Assembly: GCF_014048465.1 (NCBI RefSeq)
Contig: NZ_PDLY01000001.1
Coordinates: 558,001 to 622,000, forward strand
Direction: 5' to 3'
DNA: 64,000 bases
From: Bombella mellum
GTDB lineage: Bacteria; Pseudomonadota; Alphaproteobacteria; Acetobacterales; Acetobacteraceae
Part shown: positions 32,613 to 43,120 of the stretch, one piece after another
How the letters are laid out: the number at the start of each line of letters is the position of its first letter
How positions within the stretch are numbered: the first letter of the stretch is position 1
The notes under the pieces: generated by a model
Told to the model about the DNA's origin: nothing
The model's database searches: none
Seen by the model: only the letters and a program-made list of their open reading frames with translations
Made by a program: the position numbers and the translations under genes

Positions 32613-32948
32613 ATGAATGATGCTGTTTTCCAGACCATCCAGTCCCTCGTGGACAGGAACCCCATCATGCTCTTCATGAAGGGTGACAAGCAGTTTCCGC
32701 AGTGCGGTTTTTCCGCCCGTGTCGTGCAGATTCTCAGCCATCTTGGGGTGGAGTTTGAGACAGAGAACGTGCTGGACAGTGCGGAGATGCGGCAGGGCAT
32801 CAAGGACTTTTCCCAGTGGCCGACAATTCCCCAGCTCTATGTGAAGGGCGAGTTCATCGGTGGCTGTGACATCGTCACGGACATGTATCAGAGCGGCGAG
32901 CTGGAAAGCCTGCTGGCAGAAAAGGGCCTGCTGAAGCACGCAGGCTGA
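32613..32948 (+). CDS. grxD: Monothiol glutaredoxin, Grx4 family
   Basis: 111-residue monothiol glutaredoxin that carries and transfers [2Fe-2S] clusters with BolA. Active-site CGFS in KGDKQFPQCGFSARV, cis-Pro segment WPTIPQLYVKGEFIGGCDI. ATG 32613 is chosen because AAAGGA lies 9 nt upstream; the TTG at 32595 would add six odd residues. Last gene of the purC-to-grxD run. Confidence 0.95.
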   Translation: MNDAVFQTIQSLVDRNPIMLFMKGDKQFPQCGFSARVVQILSHLGVEFETENVLDSAEMRQGIKDFSQWPTIPQLYVKGEFIGGCDIVTDMYQSGELESLLAEKGLLKHAG

Positions 32949-33112
32949 TCCTGCCGGAACAGGGGCGAAAACCTGTCAGATAAATGCCGTGACGGTTTTT
33001 CTGCGCATTGCTTTCTTTGTCGTGGCGTGGTTAAACTGCCCATCATTTCTTGTGTACAAGTAACGTCCCTGTATTCCGTGGAGCAGGATGACAAAGTTGA
33101 GAGGATAGTGAC

Positions 33113-33436
33113 ATGGTGAAATCCCTTAAGGGAGGGGTTCTTTTCGGGCTTCTGGGGTTTGCAGGGCTGGCATCTGCTCCCGCAGCTCATGCGGATCGTG
33201 TTCTTACCGAGCATGAAGCGAGCAAACTGACATTCAGTGCACTGATTGCACCGCCGTCCGCATTCTACCATGCGCCTGTCCGTCATTCGCTGGCCCGTAG
33301 ACACGCTGCGCCGGTCCGTCTGGCTGCGACGCATCATGTGGGCCGTTTCCAGCATGGTGTTGCCGTGCGGACCGTGGCCTTCCGTGGTCATGTCGTCAGC
33401 AGGCACCGTCGGAACACTCACCATCATCGTGGCTGA
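33113..33436 (+). CDS. Small basic exported protein, Arg/His-rich
   Basis: 107-residue protein of unknown function. A signal peptide (VLFGLLGFAGLASAPAAHA) is followed by a strongly basic mature part rich in His and Arg (HSLARRHAAPVRLAATHHVG, ending HRRNTHHHRG). No known domain recognised. It has a GAGGATAG-type ribosome site and a strong terminator, so it is probably a real single-gene unit. Confidence 0.65.
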   Translation: MVKSLKGGVLFGLLGFAGLASAPAAHADRVLTEHEASKLTFSALIAPPSAFYHAPVRHSLARRHAAPVRLAATHHVGRFQHGVAVRTVAFRGHVVSRHRRNTHHHRG

Positions 33437-33459
33437 TCTCGGCCAGCCTTGATGGAAAA

Positions 33460-33497
33460 GAAACCCCGTGGGCCTCGGGCTTCACGGGGTTTCTTTT
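33460..33497 (+). terminator. Bidirectional Rho-independent terminator
   Basis: 11-bp stem GAAACCCCGTG / CACGGGGTTTC with a 12-nt loop, followed by T residues on the plus strand; A residues precede it. It lies between the basic exported gene and converging yraN. Confidence 0.9.
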
Positions 33498-33506
33498 TGA
33501 TCGTTC

Positions 33507-34920
<1,414 letters not shown>

Positions 34921-34934
34921 TCATCTGACCAGAC

Positions 34935-34962
34935 AAAAAAACCACCCCGGTGGTGGGGTGGT
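34935..34962 (-). terminator. Rho-independent terminator after the permease cluster
   Basis: On the minus strand, ACCACCCC / GGGGTGGT pair around a 6-nt loop and are followed by a run of six T. It lies 11 bp after the stop of the last permease gene. Confidence 0.9.
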
Positions 34963-34972
34963 TTCAGGTGGT

Positions 34973-36418
34973 TCAGTGATGGGTGTGTTTCAGGCGGCTG
35001 CGGTGCAGGCCATAGCAGGCATAGATGCCCATGCCGACGATCAGCCACAGGGCCAGCCTTATCCATGTCATGATGTCCATGGAGAGCATGACGGCCCCGC
35101 AGGAGAGAATGCCAAGGATGGGGACGATGAACGGGCCACCCGGTGTCCGGAAGCGGCGCACGGCCTCGGGCTGGCGCAGGCGCAGGACCATCACACCGAA
35201 ACAGACGATGATGAAGGCGAGCAGCGTTCCGATGGAGGTCATCTTGCCGAGAATGTCGATGGGCAGACAGGCGGCCAGAAGGCTCGCCACCACGGCCGTG
35301 ATGACGTGGGAGGACCACGGCGTGCGGCTGCGTTCGTTCAGTTTCTCGAAGAGGGACGGGAGCAGGCCGTCCTTGGCCATGGAAAGGCAGATGCGGCTCT
35401 GGCCCATCAGCAGTCCGTAGATGACGGAAATGTAGCCCAAGGCAATGCCAAACGTGACAAGGGCGGAGAACCAGGGAACATGCAGGCTGTGCAGGACGGT
35501 GGCCACGGGGTTGGGGTCATGCAGCATCGCCCGGTAATTGACGACCCCGACTATCACGAAGGAGAAGATGGCATAGATGATGGCGGCGAGGACCAGGCTG
35601 CCCAGCACGCTCAGCGGAATGTTGCGCTGGGGGTTGTGACTGTCCTGCGCAGCGGTGGAGACGATGTCAAAGCCGATATAGGCAAAGAAGATGAGACCGG
35701 CAGCCCGCATCACGCCGCTGGGCCCGAATGACCCGAACTGCCCCGTATTGGCAGGAATGAAAGGGTGAAGATTGGCAGCCTTGATGTGTGGCAGGCAGAT
35801 GGCCGTCACGCTCCCGATGATCAGCAGCTTGAGGAAGACGATGGCCATGTTGACCCTGCTGGAGCTTCTGGTCCCGTACATCAGCAGGCCGGTGACGGCG
35901 AAGATGATGAAGACCGCCGGAGCATTGAACCATGCCCGCACGAACTGCCCGTCCGCCGTCATGATGGAGGCACCTGTGGGAGCGAGCAGGCGGGGGTCCA
36001 GCGAGATGCCGATTTCATGCAGCAGCGTGGAGAAATAGCCTGACCAGCTGGAGGCCACCGTGGAGGCGTTGACCGTATATTCCAGTATCAGGTCCCAGCC
36101 GATGATCCAGGCGATGCCTTCCCCCATGGAGGTATAGGCATAGGTGTAGGCCGAGCCGGATTCAGGGATCATGCCGGCCAGCTCCGCATAGCAGAGGCCT
36201 GCAAAGGCGCAGGCGATGGCGGCGATCATGAAGGAGAGCGTCACGGCGGGACCGGCATACTGCCCGGCGGCCACGCCGGTCATGGAGAACAGGCCTGCTC
36301 CAACGGTGACACCAACACCCAGGGCAACCAGCTGCCATGGTCCCAGGACACGCTGCAGTCCCGTCTCGGGGGCTGCCGTCTGGGATATCGGTTTGGTACG
36401 CCAGAAAGGCCGTCTCAT
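34973..36418 (-). CDS. APC-superfamily amino acid permease, copy 1 of 3
   Basis: 481-residue integral membrane protein with about twelve helices. The first helix has the substrate-binding turn VGVTVGAGLFSMTGVAAG, and helix 3 reads FAGLCYAELAGMIPESGSAYTYAYT. This matches the cationic/neutral amino acid transporter (CAT, YfnA-like) branch of the APC superfamily. Two close paralogs lie directly upstream in the same orientation. The substrate cannot be told from sequence. GGAG precedes ATG 36418. Confidence 0.88.
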   Translation of the reverse strand: MRRPFWRTKPISQTAAPETGLQRVLGPWQLVALGVGVTVGAGLFSMTGVAAGQYAGPAVTLSFMIAAIACAFAGLCYAELAGMIPESGSAYTYAYTSMGEGIAWIIGWDLILEYTVNASTVASSWSGYFSTLLHEIGISLDPRLLAPTGASIMTADGQFVRAWFNAPAVFIIFAVTGLLMYGTRSSSRVNMAIVFLKLLIIGSVTAICLPHIKAANLHPFIPANTGQFGSFGPSGVMRAAGLIFFAYIGFDIVSTAAQDSHNPQRNIPLSVLGSLVLAAIIYAIFSFVIVGVVNYRAMLHDPNPVATVLHSLHVPWFSALVTFGIALGYISVIYGLLMGQSRICLSMAKDGLLPSLFEKLNERSRTPWSSHVITAVVASLLAACLPIDILGKMTSIGTLLAFIIVCFGVMVLRLRQPEAVRRFRTPGGPFIVPILGILSCGAVMLSMDIMTWIRLALWLIVGMGIYACYGLHRSRLKHTHH

Positions 36419-36438
36419 GCAACTTGCTCCAAGATGTT

Positions 36439-37911
36439 TCAGGGTCGTTCAGAATGACAGGATGCGGGCCGGCTGTCCGTCCTGAGCTGACTGTGCCGTA
36501 TGCTATAGGCGAAATAGATGACGGCACCAATGGCCAACCAGACAATTAGGCGCATCCATGTGATCAGGCTCATGGAGAGCATGACGCTACCGCAGGAGAT
36601 GATGCCCAGCGAGGGGATGAGCAGCGGGCCGCCGGGCAGGCGGAAGGTGCGGGGTGCATCCGGGGCCGTGAAGCGCAGGGCGATGACGCCGGCACAGACG
36701 ATGGCGAAAGCCGTCAGGGTCCCGATGGAGGCCATGTTGGCCAGAATGTTGATAGGCAGACAGCAGGCCAGCAGGCCACTCACGAGGAAACTCAGCATGT
36801 GGCTGGGTACGGGCGTGTGGCTCCGGCTGTTCATCCGGCGGAAGAAGGCGGGTAGCAGCCCGTCCTGCGACATGCTCATCAGGATGCGGCTCTGGCCCAT
36901 CAGCAGCCCGTAGATGACCGAGACATAGCCGAGGCAGATGCCTCCCTTTATGAGCAGGCTGAGCCACGGGAGGTTGACGACATCCATGACGGTGGCGACC
37001 GGGCTGGGATCGTTGGCGAAGTGATGATAGTCCACCACACCCACCAGAACGGCCGAGAAAATCACGTAGACGATAGCGCAGATGATCTGGCTGCCCAGAA
37101 TGGCGAACGGCATGGAACGCTGGGGGTTCTTCGTGTCCTGAGCCGCCGTGGAGACGATGTCGAACCCGATATAGGCCAGGAAGGCCATCCCGGCGGCCCG
37201 CATGACACCGCTGAAGCCGAACTCCCCGTAATGGCCTCCGTTGGGTGGAATGAAGGGATGGAAATGCGCCAGCTGGACATGGGGGATGCAGGCCACGATC
37301 ATCCCGACCAGCACGCAGACCTTGATGCCCACGATGAGGCTGTTCATCCGGCCTGATTCCTTCATGCCCCGTGTCAGCATGATGGTGACCAGCCAGAGGA
37401 TGAACAGGCACGGGGCATTGAACCACGCATGGGCCATGTGGCCATCCGGCAGTTCCACCAGCGTCATGGGCGGGTGCAGGAGCCGGGGGTCTATGACGAT
37501 GCCCCAGTCCCGGAGGAAGGAGGTCATGTAGCCGGACCAGCTGGAGGCGACGGCCGCCGTGCTGACGGTATATTCAAGGATCAGGTCCCACCCGATGATC
37601 CAGGCCACGAGTTCCCCGAGGGCGGCATAGGCGTAGGAATAGGCCGAACCGCCGGAAGGGATCATGCCTGCCAGCTCGGCATAGCAGAGACCGGCGAAAC
37701 TGGCGGCAACCGCGGCGATGAGGAAGGCAAGCGGAATGGCCGGACCGGCATAGAGGCCGGATGCTACGCCCGTGAGGGAAAAAAGACCGGCCCCTATGGT
37801 CACGCCCACCCCGATGGCAATGAGCTGCCACGTCCCGAAGATGCGTTTCAGCCCGGTGGAGGGAGGAGTGGAAGAGGTGATGGCCTTTTTGCGCCACAGG
37901 GATGACATCAT
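36439..37911 (-). CDS. APC-superfamily amino acid permease, copy 2 of 3
   Basis: 490-residue paralog of the neighbouring permeases, with matching helix-1 (VGVTIGAGLFSLTGVASG) and helix-3 (CYAELAGMIPSGGSAYSYAY) motifs and the same ending block GGPLLIPSLGIISCG. It lies 20 bp upstream of copy 1, so they are likely co-transcribed. The C-terminus is longer and more polar (SQLRTDSRPASCHSERP). Confidence 0.88.
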   Translation of the reverse strand: MMSSLWRKKAITSSTPPSTGLKRIFGTWQLIAIGVGVTIGAGLFSLTGVASGLYAGPAIPLAFLIAAVAASFAGLCYAELAGMIPSGGSAYSYAYAALGELVAWIIGWDLILEYTVSTAAVASSWSGYMTSFLRDWGIVIDPRLLHPPMTLVELPDGHMAHAWFNAPCLFILWLVTIMLTRGMKESGRMNSLIVGIKVCVLVGMIVACIPHVQLAHFHPFIPPNGGHYGEFGFSGVMRAAGMAFLAYIGFDIVSTAAQDTKNPQRSMPFAILGSQIICAIVYVIFSAVLVGVVDYHHFANDPSPVATVMDVVNLPWLSLLIKGGICLGYVSVIYGLLMGQSRILMSMSQDGLLPAFFRRMNSRSHTPVPSHMLSFLVSGLLACCLPINILANMASIGTLTAFAIVCAGVIALRFTAPDAPRTFRLPGGPLLIPSLGIISCGSVMLSMSLITWMRLIVWLAIGAVIYFAYSIRHSQLRTDSRPASCHSERP

Positions 37912-38028
37912 GGGGAAGAAGGTCTCATGTCCGGTCGTTTCTGATCTGTCCCGGCTGAGGTGTCCTCCTGTGGGAAGTCACAGCCGGGGTGATCTTTCTT
38001 CTATGGAAGAATATTATAAATTTCCACC

Positions 38029-39477
38029 CTATTTTGTGGAATTGTTGCGTAGTCTGCTTTTTCTGATGCCATAAGCGAAATAGACGCAGAAGCCGACGGC
38101 CAGCCAGACGATCAGGCGCATCCATGTGAGCGGGCTCATGGACCCCATGACGATCCCGCAGGAAATGATCCCCAGCAGGGGCACGGCGAACGGCCCGCCC
38201 GGCACCTGGAAGCTGCGTGGTGCCTCGGGTGCCCGGAAGCGCAGGGCCGTCACGCCTGCACAGACGATGACGAAGGCGAGCAGGGTGCCGATGGAGGTCA
38301 TTTCTCCCAGCGTGGCGATGGGGACGCAGCCCGTCAGGACGGCGGCCGTCGCCGCGGTGATGATGTGGGCCGTCCAGGGTGTGCTGGTGCCCCTGTGCAG
38401 TCTGGCAAGGAAGGGAGGCAGAAGGCCGTCATCGGCCATGTTCATGGCAATCCGGCTCTGCCCGATGAGCAGGCCGAACAGCACGGAAATGAAACCGAAG
38501 GTGATGCCGATTTTCACCAGCACGGCCATCCAGGGCATGTGTATCCTGTCCATGGCCGTGGCGACGGGGCTGGGATCATGGGCGAGGGCACGATAGTCCA
38601 CCACACCAAGAAGGATGGTGGAGAAGACGACATAGATGACGGCGCAGGTCAGAAGGCTGCCTAGAATGCCGATCGGCATGTTGCGCTGGGGGTTCCTCGT
38701 GTCCTGGGCGGCCGTGGAGACGATGTCGATGCCTACATAGGCGAAGAAGGCCATTCCGGCGGCCCGCATGATGCCGCTGATGCCGAACTGCCCGAATGTT
38801 CCCGTGTTGGCCGGCATGAAGGGATGGAAGTGGCTGACATCCACGAAGGGCAGGCAGACGATGATCAGGCCGACGATGACGAGGATCTTCACCAGTACGA
38901 CCAGCGAGTTGAGACGGACGGAGAAGTTTGTACCCCGCATCAGCATCAGGGTGATGATGAAGAGGAGCAGCATTCCCGGTGCGTTGCACCACGCATGGGC
39001 GGTGTGGCCGTCCGGCATGACGACATCCGTCATTGGCGGTGCAAGCAGTCTCGGGTCAATGATGATGTTCCATCCCTTCAGCAGGGAGGCGATGTAACCC
39101 GAGGCACTGGAGGCCACGGCCGCCGCCCCGACCGTATATTCTAGGATCAGGTCCCAGCCGATGATCCAGGCGACGATCTCGCCCAGTCCCGCATAGGCAT
39201 AGGCATAGGCGGACCCGCCGGAGGGCAGCATCCCGGCCAGCTCGGCATAGCAGAGTCCGGCGAAGCTGGCGGCGATGGCGGCGATGAGGAAGGAGATGAT
39301 GACCGCCGGGCCGGCATTCTGTCCGGCGGCGACGCCCGTGAGGGAAAAGAGACCCGTGCCAACGGTGACACCAACACCCATGGCGATGAGACGCCAGGGG
39401 CCGAACACCCTCTTCAGTCCACTGTTCTGACTTTCTGGAGGGGGGACTTGTTTTGTCTGCCAGAAGGGCAAGGTCAT
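38029..39477 (-). CDS. APC-superfamily amino acid permease, copy 3 of 3
   Basis: 482-residue paralog with VGVTVGTGLFSLTGVAAG and CYAELAGMLPSGGSAYAYAY. It is the most upstream gene of the minus-strand cluster and is divergent from glyA. A 117-bp gap separates it from copy 2 and contains an 8-bp inverted repeat (CCCGGCTG at 37950, CAGCCGGG at 37981) without a T-run, possibly a leader or attenuating hairpin. Confidence 0.88.
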   Translation of the reverse strand: MTLPFWQTKQVPPPESQNSGLKRVFGPWRLIAMGVGVTVGTGLFSLTGVAAGQNAGPAVIISFLIAAIAASFAGLCYAELAGMLPSGGSAYAYAYAGLGEIVAWIIGWDLILEYTVGAAAVASSASGYIASLLKGWNIIIDPRLLAPPMTDVVMPDGHTAHAWCNAPGMLLLFIITLMLMRGTNFSVRLNSLVVLVKILVIVGLIIVCLPFVDVSHFHPFMPANTGTFGQFGISGIMRAAGMAFFAYVGIDIVSTAAQDTRNPQRNMPIGILGSLLTCAVIYVVFSTILLGVVDYRALAHDPSPVATAMDRIHMPWMAVLVKIGITFGFISVLFGLLIGQSRIAMNMADDGLLPPFLARLHRGTSTPWTAHIITAATAAVLTGCVPIATLGEMTSIGTLLAFVIVCAGVTALRFRAPEAPRSFQVPGGPFAVPLLGIISCGIVMGSMSPLTWMRLIVWLAVGFCVYFAYGIRKSRLRNNSTK

Positions 39478-39578
39478 TGGTGGGTCTCTCGCATTTTTTA
39501 AACGTAATTAATCCGCAACGATAGACGCGCTTAGCTCTCGCGCCTATAGAAAGAAAAGAGTTTTTTTGCGGGAGATGG

Positions 39579-40880
39579 ATGACAATGTCCAAAAGCACCA
39601 ATCAGGCCGGTCTGCATTCCTTCTTTCATGCCCCCCTCAGGGAGAGGGACCATGAAGTCAGTGCAATCCTGAATGCCGAGCTTGAACGTCAGCAGGATGG
39701 CATCGAGCTGATCGCTTCTGAGAACATGGCGTCCTTCGCCGTAATGGAGGCCCAGGGGTCCGTCCTGACCAACAAATACGCCGAGGGTCTGCCGGGCCGC
39801 CGCTATTATGGCGGCTGCGTTGATGTGGACAAGGTCGAGAACCTTGCCATTGACCGTCTGAAGAAACTTTTCGGTGCCGAATTCGTCAATGTCCAGCCGC
39901 ATTCCGGTGCCAATGCCAACCAGGCGGCCTTCATGGCACTGGCCAAGCCGGGTGACACCATCCTAGGCATGAGCCTTGCCGCTGGTGGGCACCTGACCCA
40001 CGGTGCTGCCCCGAACTATTCCGGCAAATGGTTCAAGGCCGTCCAGTACGGCGTGCGTGGCGAGGACGGTCTGCTCGACTATGAGGAGATGGAGCGTCTG
40101 GCCCGTGAGCACAAGCCCAGCATCATCGTGGCGGGCAGCTCGGCCTATCCCCGCGTGATCGACTTCCCCCGTTTCCGCAAGATTGCTGATGAGGTCGGTG
40201 CCTATCTGATGGTGGACATGGCCCATTTCGCCGGGCTTGTGGCGGCTGGCCTCTATCCCAGCCCGGTTCCCCACGCTGACATCACGACCTCCACGACGCA
40301 CAAGACGCTGCGTGGCCCCCGTGGCGGCATCATCATGACCAATGATGCGGAGATCGCCAAGAAGATCAATTCCGCCGTGTTCCCCGGTCTCCAGGGTGGC
40401 CCGCTGATGCACGTCATTGCTGGCAAGGCCGTCGCCTTTGGTGAGGCGCTGCAGGGTGAGTTCAAGGAGTATCAGCAGCGTGTGCAGGCGAATGCCCGTG
40501 CGCTGGCTGACGAGCTGCTGAAATGTGGGTTCGACATCGTGACGGGTGGTACGGACACTCATCTCGTGCTGGTGGACCTGCGCCCCAAGAAGGTGACCGG
40601 CAAGAAGGCCGAGGCCCTGATGGAGCGTGCAGGCATCACCGCCAACAAGAACGCCGTTCCGTTCGACCCGGAAAAGCCGTTCGTCACCTCTGGCGTGCGT
40701 CTGGGCAGCCCGGCCGCCACGGCCCGTGGCTTCGGAGAAGAAGAGTTCCGTCAGGTAGCCCGCATGATTGATGCGGTGCTGAGTGCCGACGAGAATGATG
40801 ACGCCACGTTCGAGCGTGTCCGCAAGGAAGTCAGGGACCTGTGCTCCCGCTTCCCGATCTATGATCGTGCGTCTGCCTGA
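39579..40880 (+). CDS. glyA: Serine hydroxymethyltransferase
   Basis: PLP enzyme interconverting serine and glycine and supplying one-carbon units on tetrahydrofolate, which the pur pathway uses. 433 residues. The PLP lysine is in [15 protein letters not shown]; other motifs are [19 protein letters not shown] and [18 protein letters not shown] 39579 and ATG 39585 are both possible; GGGAG lies 4 or 10 nt upstream respectively. Confidence 0.97.
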   Translation: MTMSKSTNQAGLHSFFHAPLRERDHEVSAILNAELERQQDGIELIASENMASFAVMEAQGSVLTNKYAEGLPGRRYYGGCVDVDKVENLAIDRLKKLFGAEFVNVQPHSGANANQAAFMALAKPGDTILGMSLAAGGHLTHGAAPNYSGKWFKAVQYGVRGEDGLLDYEEMERLAREHKPSIIVAGSSAYPRVIDFPRFRKIADEVGAYLMVDMAHFAGLVAAGLYPSPVPHADITTSTTHKTLRGPRGGIIMTNDAEIAKKINSAVFPGLQGGPLMHVIAGKAVAFGEALQGEFKEYQQRVQANARALADELLKCGFDIVTGGTDTHLVLVDLRPKKVTGKKAEALMERAGITANKNAVPFDPEKPFVTSGVRLGSPAATARGFGEEEFRQVARMIDAVLSADENDDATFERVRKEVRDLCSRFPIYDRASA

Positions 40881-40939
40881 TCATGTGCAGCTCTGCCGGG
40901 GGCTGGGGTGAAACCCGGTTCCCGGCAGGAAGGCCGTCC

Positions 40940-42097
40940 TTAAAGAGTGTCCGTCGTGATGATGCGGATGCGGTACTGGATGTGCTTCTCAATATCCCGC
41001 AGGCGGGTCCGTTCCTCCAGCGTGGCGAACGTGACGGCCCGCCCCTGTTTTCCCGCACGGGCTGTCCGGCCGATGCGGTGAATGTAGAGTTCCGGCGTCT
41101 GGGGCAGGTCCATGTTCACGACGAGCTGGATGTTGTCAATGTCAAGCCCACGGGCGGCAATGTCCGTCGTCACGAGGATGGACCCGGTCTGGCTCTGATA
41201 GCGGTCCAGAGTCTTCTTCCGGTCTCCCTGTGTCTGCCCGCCATGCAGGGCGATGGCCCTGTATCCGGTTTTTCTCAGGAGTTTTGCGACGGAATCGGCC
41301 TTCTGCTTCGTCTTCGTGAAGATGATGCTCCGGCCTGTTCCGTCTTTGCCCTGTGCCCCTGAACGTTCCAGAAGTGTCAGGAGCAGGGAGTCTTTCTGCG
41401 CCTCGGTGATGAACAGGGCCTGCTGGCGGATGCGCCGTGGCGTGACCTCTTCCTCGCCGGGTTCCACCCGCACGGGGTCTTTCGTGACCTGTTTGGCCAG
41501 TGCCATGACAGGTTCCGGCAGCGTGGCGGAACAGAAGATGGTCTGGGGCCGGTCGGCGATGTAGGGCACGAGAGCCGTCATGCTGGCGGAGAATTCTTCA
41601 TCCAGAAGACGGTCGGCCTCATCCAGCACCAGATAGATGATGTGTTCCAGCGACAGTTCGCCTTTCTCCACGAAGTCCAGAAGACGGCCATGCGTGGCGA
41701 CGATGATGTCGGCTCCCTGTTCCAGTGAGCGTGCCTGCTGGTCACGGGGCACGCCGCCGCAGATGACCCGTGTGCGGAGAGGAAGCTGGCGGCCCAGCTG
41801 GCGGCAGACCCCGGCCGTCTGCATGGCGAGGTCACGGGTCGGTTCCAGTATCAGGACCCGTGGAATGGACCCGGCGGATTCATCCTGCTTGAGGTGGGCC
41901 AGCTTCTGGAGGGCGGGCAGGACGAAGGCGGCCGTCTTGCCCGTGCCGGTCTGGCCGGGCAGGAGAACGTCACGCCCTGCCAGCAGGGGAGGAATGCCCT
42001 GCTGCTGTATGGGTGTCGGTCTGGTCATGCCTGCTTTCCGGGCGGCCTGTGCCAGCTGGTCTGAGAGGCCGAGGTCTGAAAAATCTGTTTGTGTCAT
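40940..42097 (-). CDS. DEAD-box ATP-dependent RNA helicase (RhlE-like)
   Basis: 385 residues, little more than the helicase core. Q motif TRPTPIQQQGIPPLLAGRDV, Walker A PGQTGTGKTAAF, DEAD in VLDEADRLLDEEF, SAT in FCSATLP, and motif VI HRIGRTARAGKQG. It lacks the long basic C-terminal tail of most RhlE proteins. Convergent with glyA; the 59-bp gap has a GC-rich hairpin (CTGCCGGG / CCCGGCAG, 40893-40928) without a T-run. Confidence 0.92.
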   Translation of the reverse strand: MTQTDFSDLGLSDQLAQAARKAGMTRPTPIQQQGIPPLLAGRDVLLPGQTGTGKTAAFVLPALQKLAHLKQDESAGSIPRVLILEPTRDLAMQTAGVCRQLGRQLPLRTRVICGGVPRDQQARSLEQGADIIVATHGRLLDFVEKGELSLEHIIYLVLDEADRLLDEEFSASMTALVPYIADRPQTIFCSATLPEPVMALAKQVTKDPVRVEPGEEEVTPRRIRQQALFITEAQKDSLLLTLLERSGAQGKDGTGRSIIFTKTKQKADSVAKLLRKTGYRAIALHGGQTQGDRKKTLDRYQSQTGSILVTTDIAARGLDIDNIQLVVNMDLPQTPELYIHRIGRTARAGKQGRAVTFATLEERTRLRDIEKHIQYRIRIITTDTL

Positions 42098-42165
42098 GAA
42101 TGTCGTGCCTGCCAGAAGAAGGATGTTGACGTGATGGACGGGACCATACCCGGAGGAGGTTAGGA

Positions 42166-43116
42166 ATGCATGCAGCCATCATAGCCGAAGATTTTGCCGG
42201 AATGAGGTCCCAGGGGCGGGGGCTGGCAGAGCGGGCGGGCTTTTCATGGGAGTTTCATCCCGTCATCGTCAACAGGGCAAAACTCGTCTCACGTCTGTCC
42301 GTCCGTTTCTGGCCGCATTCTCCGGGTCTTTTTGCCCCATTCAGCCTTTCTTCCGCAACCCGTCTCATCATCAGTGTGGGTGGAAAGGGTGGCGTGGCTG
42401 GGGCGGCCCTTGGAAAACGGTACGGCCTGCCGGTGGTGCAGATACAGCATCCCCGGGCACGGCTGTCGCCTTTTGCCCTTGTCGTCGCCAGCAAACATGA
42501 CCGCCTCGTGGGGCCGAACGTGCTGTCTGTCAGGACGGCCATGCATGATGTCACACCGGCCCGCCTGGAGCAGGCCGCCAACCTGTGGAAGGAGCGCATC
42601 CGGGCGGGAGCGGAAAAGGTTCTGGGGGTGCTTCTGGGTGGGGCCAACGGGCGGTATCGGCTGGAGGAGGCCGAGGCTGCGACCCTGTCGGAGGAGCTGG
42701 TCGGCTTCATGAGGATGACCGGGGCCCGCTGCGTGCTGACGCCTTCCAGAAGGACGTCACGGCAGGCTCTGGCGGTGCTGCAGGAGCGTCTGGTGCCTCT
42801 GGGGGCTGTCGTGATGGAGGGGGATGGGGGAGACAATCCCTATATGGGGGTTCTGGCCTGTTCTGATATTCTGGCGGTTACGCAGGACAGTGTTTCCATG
42901 ATCTCCGAGGCGGTGGCGACGGACAGGCCCGTCTGCATCCTGCCTCTGGCGGGCCGGTCCTCCCGGCTGGAACATTTCGTGAGCATACTTGAAAAAGAGG
43001 GGCGTGTTCAGTCTTCTTTAAGGAAGACGTCATTTGTGTCCTGTGAAAGACTTGACGATACTTCCCGGGCAGCGGATGAAATACATCATCGCATTCAGGT
43101 CAGTCAGGAAGGATAA
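42166..43116 (+). CDS. ELM1/GtrOC1-family putative glycosyltransferase-like protein
   Basis: 316 residues resembling bacterial members of the 'mitochondrial fission ELM1' family, which have a GT-B-like fold. Visible pieces: IISVGGKGGVAGAALGKRYG, VVQIQHPRARLSPFALVV, VLGVLLGGANGRYRL, and a nucleotide-sugar-site-like CSDILAVTQDSVSMISEA. No substrate is known for the bacterial proteins. It is followed 4 bp later by a large gene of unknown function, likely in one unit. Confidence 0.75.
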   Translation: MHAAIIAEDFAGMRSQGRGLAERAGFSWEFHPVIVNRAKLVSRLSVRFWPHSPGLFAPFSLSSATRLIISVGGKGGVAGAALGKRYGLPVVQIQHPRARLSPFALVVASKHDRLVGPNVLSVRTAMHDVTPARLEQAANLWKERIRAGAEKVLGVLLGGANGRYRLEEAEAATLSEELVGFMRMTGARCVLTPSRRTSRQALAVLQERLVPLGAVVMEGDGGDNPYMGVLACSDILAVTQDSVSMISEAVATDRPVCILPLAGRSSRLEHFVSILEKEGRVQSSLRKTSFVSCERLDDTSRAADEIHHRIQVSQEG

Positions 43117-43120
43117 GCCC

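Noticed and set aside
40893-40928. GC-rich hairpin between glyA and the helicase gene as a terminator
   Set aside because: The stem is good but no T-run follows on either strand, so it is only mentioned in the helicase entry.
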